This document shows positions 60,777-64,000 of a stretch of 64,000 nucleotides of DNA, piece after piece. The stretch lies in NCBI RefSeq assembly GCF_042675705.1, contig NZ_JBHTJJ010000006.1, one strand, 5' to 3'. The DNA is from Ruegeria arenilitoris (GTDB lineage: Bacteria > Pseudomonadota > Alphaproteobacteria > Rhodobacterales > Rhodobacteraceae). The translations under genes were made by a program, and so were the position numbers. The notes beneath the pieces are model-generated. The model saw only the letters and a program-made list of their open reading frames with translations. It was not told the DNA's origin and ran no database searches. The first letter of the stretch is position 1; every line of letters starts with the position of its first letter.

Positions 60777-61651
60777 CCTTCATCCCCTTCCTCAAACAGC
60801 AAATTCTCGAATGTTGCCGCTGCTTTTGGGTCCCTGTCTTTAAAACGCTCAATGAATTTCTTCATGTCGGCCTTGGGCGGCAAGTTGTCCTTCAGCCACT
60901 TTAACCGTTCATCGGTGCGGTTCTCGTTCCACAAATCTTTGTGCATCAAATCGAGCCTAATCTTACCGTCTGCTATTGCAGTCGCGAGCTCTTTGTCTCC
61001 GCTGGTCAATTCAAGGAGAGCGGTTTCGTCGACAACAAAGTCCTTGCTTCCAGGACATTCACCCAGAGGAGTAACCCGAGTTCTAGACGAACCACCTGCC
61101 AAATAGTCAATGCAATTCGCGAACGGGTTACCAACTCCAATGCAGTCTAAGTGGTCGCCGGTTTCACTGTCCGTTCCAAATATCAGTCCGCTTTCTGCAA
61201 ACGCCAGTTCAAGCGCGACATGTTGTACAGAACTTGGATCAATCGGGTAGCGTTGGCTCACCTTCTCGAGTTCGCTGGCCTCTTGCCTTGCAAGCGTGTC
61301 AGAAAACTTTGCGATTGCCGCGAACATTATGGGTGCCAACTCGATTACTTCCGTCTGGCTTACGCCGTAACGGTTCTTCAATATTTGATAAGCATTGTGG
61401 GAAGCCACAGACAGCCTGGCGCTCACTTGAATCTTACCAGCACTTTGCTCTTCCAGCCGAGGGTCGAGTTTTTCGGGTTCGATATTTAGTTTGGACGCAA
61501 TTGTCCTGATGTCTTCCTCTCCAGGTTGGTTCTGCCCAGACAACCACCTCCTGACAGTTCGGATATTTTTCCCAGTCCAGTCTTCAATTAGAGACTGCGT
61601 GAGTTTTCTGCTCTTTAGTGTCTCTTTCAGCAGCTTGTGATCGAGTGCCAT
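60773..61651 (-). CDS. XRE-type transcriptional regulator
   Basis: A 292-residue protein with an N-terminal helix-turn-helix (LTQSLIEDWTGKNIRTVRRW, then LSGQNQPGEEDIRTIASKLN) and an unusual long C-terminal domain with no family match (e.g. ECPGSKDFVVDETALLELTS, LKDNLPPKADMKKFIERFKD). Expected to sense something with that domain and control its own operon. Upstream lie a promoter (61681-61709) and repeated operator-like sequences. First gene of the XRE-DUF4258-ssb group. Confidence 0.8.
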   Translation of the reverse strand: MALDHKLLKETLKSRKLTQSLIEDWTGKNIRTVRRWLSGQNQPGEEDIRTIASKLNIEPEKLDPRLEEQSAGKIQVSARLSVASHNAYQILKNRYGVSQTEVIELAPIMFAAIAKFSDTLARQEASELEKVSQRYPIDPSSVQHVALELAFAESGLIFGTDSETGDHLDCIGVGNPFANCIDYLAGGSSRTRVTPLGECPGSKDFVVDETALLELTSGDKELATAIADGKIRLDLMHKDLWNENRTDERLKWLKDNLPPKADMKKFIERFKDRDPKAAATFENLLFEEGDEG

Positions 61652-61680
61652 ACATTGTCCTTTGCTTACCTATTGGACAT

Positions 61681-61709
61681 ATAATGAAGGGCATATCCTG
61701 GTGTATCAA
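61681..61709 (-). promoter_or_regulatory. Promoter of the XRE operon
   Basis: On the minus strand TTGATA (61709-61704) and CATTAT (61686-61681) with a 17-base spacer. Start of transcription expected near 61673, 22 bases before the XRE start codon. Confidence 0.6.
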
Positions 61710-61716
61710 GATGGCA

Positions 61717-61793
61717 CTATTTTGCCCTATTTTGCCGTCTAAGCTATGAAATTTGCATTAATTCGGGAAAAATAGGACGCAAAATAGGGCAAA
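61717..61793 (-). promoter_or_regulatory. Repeat cluster, candidate XRE operator
   Basis: CTATTTTGCC occurs twice in tandem (61717-61726, 61727-61736), and TTTGCCCTATTTTGC (61721-61735) is repeated as a perfect 15-base inverted copy at 61779-61793. The near arm ends 7 bases upstream of the -35 box, suggesting activation or looping control by the XRE protein. Confidence 0.65.
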
Positions 61794-61904
61794 TTTAGAT
61801 CGCGCGATGCTGCCAGCTTTGTTAAGCAGAGAACCAATGAAAAGCTTGCATCCGGTGATTCTGTGCCGTGATCGCTGAGCGTTAAGGTTTGCTGGCAGAT
61901 AGTT

Positions 61905-62525
61905 TCAATCGTTCATCTTCCGAGCCATTTGCTTTGCTTCATATTGCTTCCACAGACCCATGTGTCCATTTTGCCGTGCATTTGCCAACCACAGCTTCTT
62001 TCGGGCATCAGGCATTTCCATTGATCGATACTTTCCGCCTGAGAATTTTGGCCAATCTATCGCTAGGCCGAGTTTGACCATTTCTGCGGATAGATCACGG
62101 CCATCCTCGAGGTAGCACTTTGCAACAGTCCGTCCGTGGGTATCTTGCTCGGTCACTTCCGCCCTAATTTTTTGACCCTTGCAGAGCGAAACGAGCGCCG
62201 ATTTTGCCTTCTTGCCATAGGGGTGGTTCATCTCGGGAGCATCGACACCAAACAGACGGACCTGTGTTTTCTTAATGACCAATGTATCGCCATCTACAAC
62301 GTACGCTGAACCCGCCAGTATCGTGACGTCGGGTTTCGGTAGCGTATGGTCTGGATCAAAACTCTGTGGCGGCGTTGTGCGCTGCCGTTGGTTCGTAGTC
62401 AATCTAGGTTTCTCATTCACACCTGACTGACTCGACGAAGTAGTTGTATCGCCTAGCCTGTTACTGCGAATTGCCAAATACACTGCAACAGCCAAAACCA
62501 AACCAAAAACTATCAAGATTTCCAT
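61905..62525 (-). CDS. Membrane-anchored thermonuclease-like protein
   Basis: A 206-residue SNase-fold protein with an N-terminal membrane anchor (MEILIVFGLVLAVAVYLAI) and a low-complexity linker rich in Thr/Ser/Pro. The nuclease core reads YVVDGDTLVIKKTQVRLFGV then DAPEMNHPYGKKAK, THGRTVAKCYLEDGRDL and AIDWPKFSGG. Key Asp, Arg and Glu residues are recognisable, so it may be active. Probably periplasmic-facing. No neighbour on the same strand within 250 bases. Confidence 0.85.
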   Translation of the reverse strand: MEILIVFGLVLAVAVYLAIRSNRLGDTTTSSSQSGVNEKPRLTTNQRQRTTPPQSFDPDHTLPKPDVTILAGSAYVVDGDTLVIKKTQVRLFGVDAPEMNHPYGKKAKSALVSLCKGQKIRAEVTEQDTHGRTVAKCYLEDGRDLSAEMVKLGLAIDWPKFSGGKYRSMEMPDARKKLWLANARQNGHMGLWKQYEAKQMARKMND

Positions 62526-62916
62526 GAGCTAAGTCTCCAAGAGTTAGGTCAATCAAATTTTTACTCTGGATCAGGACCGAACTAAGCACACGTTCGGGTT
62601 GATACGCTAGGGGCACATCATATTCACGCACGGGGATGTGACGGATTTACCCCGCTGAGCGAATTCACGCGTGTGACAACGGGGCATATGATCCATGCTC
62701 ATTGCCGCTCCCAGAATAGCTATCGGAATTTCAATTGGTTGATGTTTTTCTCGTCTTCTAGAGCTGGCGGCGCAGTTTGGCAGAAAATCGCAGAAGAATG
62801 GCAGCTTCGCAAAAGCAATCAATTCGCATCGTCCAGATGTGCAACCCAGGGTGAAAAGTCTTAATAAATGATTAAGTGACGAACTATCGCGTGATGAGTG
62901 TGGAGCATGTTGTAGT
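62526..62916. other. Gap before the last gene, no gene supported
   Basis: 391 bases. Two overlapping weak open frames on opposite strands (62607-62930 and 62673-62864) lack ribosome sites and family features. Promoters for the minus-strand thermonuclease and the plus-strand membrane gene should lie here. Confidence 0.45.
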
Positions 62917-64000
62917 ATGACGGAGAACAAGGATCGCTTGACGGCTGAGGAAGCTAAGGGACTTAGGACCGCAAAAGAACTAGAAGGTCATCTTGCGTGG
63001 TTGGACACGTTTACCCCCGCAGCCTTGGGGGTCCTAGCTATTGCGTCTGGCATTTACACCTATCTCGGCGTGTCCTCATTGCTCGAAGACAACGGTGCGG
63101 TTTCTTTCTTCGCAGCCGTTGCGTACTCAATCGCTGTCTCTGTGGGCATCTTCGTGTTTTGGAGCTACATGCTCCGTCTGCTGCCTTCAATGCGTACGGC
63201 TAGTGGCTTCATTGGTTTGACGATCTCCACGATTGTTGGCTCTGTCGCAATTATCGCCATGTCTAGCTGGCTGAACGCAGCCGCACTCGCAGGCTCGGCG
63301 GCAGTCGAACAACACTTGGAGAACACTGTTCGTGACTACCAAGCTGCTCTCGAGCAAGCCCACGACATAGCCCTCAGCGGTCAAGCGTTGGGTCGCGAAG
63401 TGGAACGCGCCCGCCAGAGTTTTGAAGAACTGGCTGAACTCGAGCAGTCCGGAGACCTCTCAGGCACCGCCGGTCGGGGTGCCGTGTTTCGTGTTTTGAC
63501 ACAAAAAGCTGAGGAGTTGCGGAACCTTGAAGAGCAGATCGCGGCGCAGCAAGAACCTATCGAGGAAGCCTTCCAACAAGGCAACGAAATCCTCGCAAAG
63601 ATGCGCGAGCTTACTGTAGCCCCCGGTCCAGTGGATCGCCGTTCGGTTCAGTTTTCCGAGGAAAGCGTGAAGCTGGCGGGGGTGATCTCGCGCCTCAACC
63701 AGTACAGCGTAGCACCACTTGTTGCTCGTGCTGCTGAGGACCTGCCATCCTCGGTCGTACTTCCAGAGCTTGATGGGCGCAGCTCCGACGTGCGAAACGC
63801 GCAGTCATCCACAATCAACTCCGTTTTGAATGCGCTGGACCAGCGCAGCAAGACACTCAAGAACGCCGCTGACGAGGTATTGGACATGGAGCCGCCCATC
63901 GAGACGGCATACAACCCGATTTCCAGCGCCGATGCGGTAATCAAGTACGCCCACAACTTCGTACCTTCTTGGGCTGGAGCTATAGCCATCGACCTGTTGC
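62917..64000 (+). CDS. Membrane coiled-coil protein, cut by the window end
   Basis: A frame open from ATG 62917 to the last base, at least 361 residues. It starts MTENKDRLTAEEAKGLRTAK, has about three membrane helices (TPAALGVLAIASGIYTYLG, FFAAVAYSIAVSVGIFVFW, GLTISTIVGSVAIIAMSSW), then a long Glu/Gln-rich coiled coil (e.g. EQAHDIALSGQALGREVERA, LEEQIAAQQEPIEEAFQQGN). The end approaches another hydrophobic stretch (FVPSWAGAIAIDLL). Not recognised; possibly a structural or sensory membrane protein of element 2. No good ribosome site before the ATG. Confidence 0.65.
   Translation, partial: MTENKDRLTAEEAKGLRTAKELEGHLAWLDTFTPAALGVLAIASGIYTYLGVSSLLEDNGAVSFFAAVAYSIAVSVGIFVFWSYMLRLLPSMRTASGFIGLTISTIVGSVAIIAMSSWLNAAALAGSAAVEQHLENTVRDYQAALEQAHDIALSGQALGREVERARQSFEELAELEQSGDLSGTAGRGAVFRVLTQKAEELRNLEEQIAAQQEPIEEAFQQGNEILAKMRELTVAPGPVDRRSVQFSEESVKLAGVISRLNQYSVAPLVARAAEDLPSSVVLPELDGRSSDVRNAQSSTINSVLNALDQRSKTLKNAADEVLDMEPPIETAYNPISSADAVIKYAHNFVPSWAGAIAIDLL

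Noticed and set aside
62607..62930. Open frames in the last intergenic gap
   Set aside because: They overlap on opposite strands, have odd amino-acid make-up and lack ribosome sites.

Overview
This window looks like a chromosomal segment of an alphaproteobacterium of the family Rhodobacteraceae, most likely the Roseobacter group. That is inferred from the families present and their order: addAB/trxA with amgK/murU, regB-senC-regA, a tripartite tricarboxylate transporter with TctDE, and a form I aerobic CO dehydrogenase cluster. From 1 to about 43,000 the DNA is GC-rich with tightly packed, often overlapping genes. From about 43,012 to the end it is lower in GC and made of accessory, mobile-element DNA.

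Core region. Bases 1-2,263 hold the end of an MFS transporter, hslV, a DUF1127 peptide and trxA. An ATGA-coupled minus-strand operon follows: tsaE, amgK, murU, addB, addA (cell-wall recycling, t6A tRNA modification, double-strand-break repair). Next come a PAS-only protein, the RegB redox sensor kinase, and divergently senC and regA. Bases 15,171-21,280 hold a lower-GC lipoprotein hydrolase, an HD phosphohydrolase, ahcY, DUF899 and DUF2853 proteins, a candidate small RNA and EVE/YciI proteins. Bases 21,282-26,957 hold gpsA and tsaD facing away from hemD, a mitofilin-like gene with a 17-unit hexanucleotide repeat, and a hemY-like gene.

Transport and CO oxidation. A TctD/TctE two-component system with its own periplasmic binding protein lies opposite tctCBA (26,954-33,236). 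Then comes an apparently complete CO dehydrogenase cluster: an MHYT-LytTR regulator (CoxC-like), coxM, coxS, coxL with the form I active-site motif AYRCSFR, coxD, coxE, coxF, a 36-codon ORF and coxG (33,366-41,887). The organism can probably oxidise CO for supplementary energy.

Accessory region. Two perfect 20-bp direct repeats (43,012-43,031 and 51,884-51,903) bound an 8.9-kb integrative element. It has a frameshifted P4-type integrase, an AlpA-type regulator, a chain of TGATG-coupled tiny genes, and cargo: a large secreted glycosidase-like protein with dockerin-like repeats, an orphan LuxI-type autoinducer synthase, and a thermonuclease. A second integrase of another family starts 163 bp after the right repeat, exactly the spacing seen for the first, so a second element is stacked beside the first and probably runs past the window. 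It carries an IS630 remnant, a degenerate serine-recombinase relative, an inositol-phosphatase/ADP-ribosylglycohydrolase fusion with a small partner and a frameshifted DUF2779 nuclease, and an XRE regulator/DUF4258/SSB operon behind repeated operator-like sequences. It also has a membrane-anchored thermonuclease and a membrane coiled-coil protein cut by the window end. The 55,934-59,716 module is the best candidate for an undescribed system. No rRNA, intact tRNA or CRISPR array was seen.
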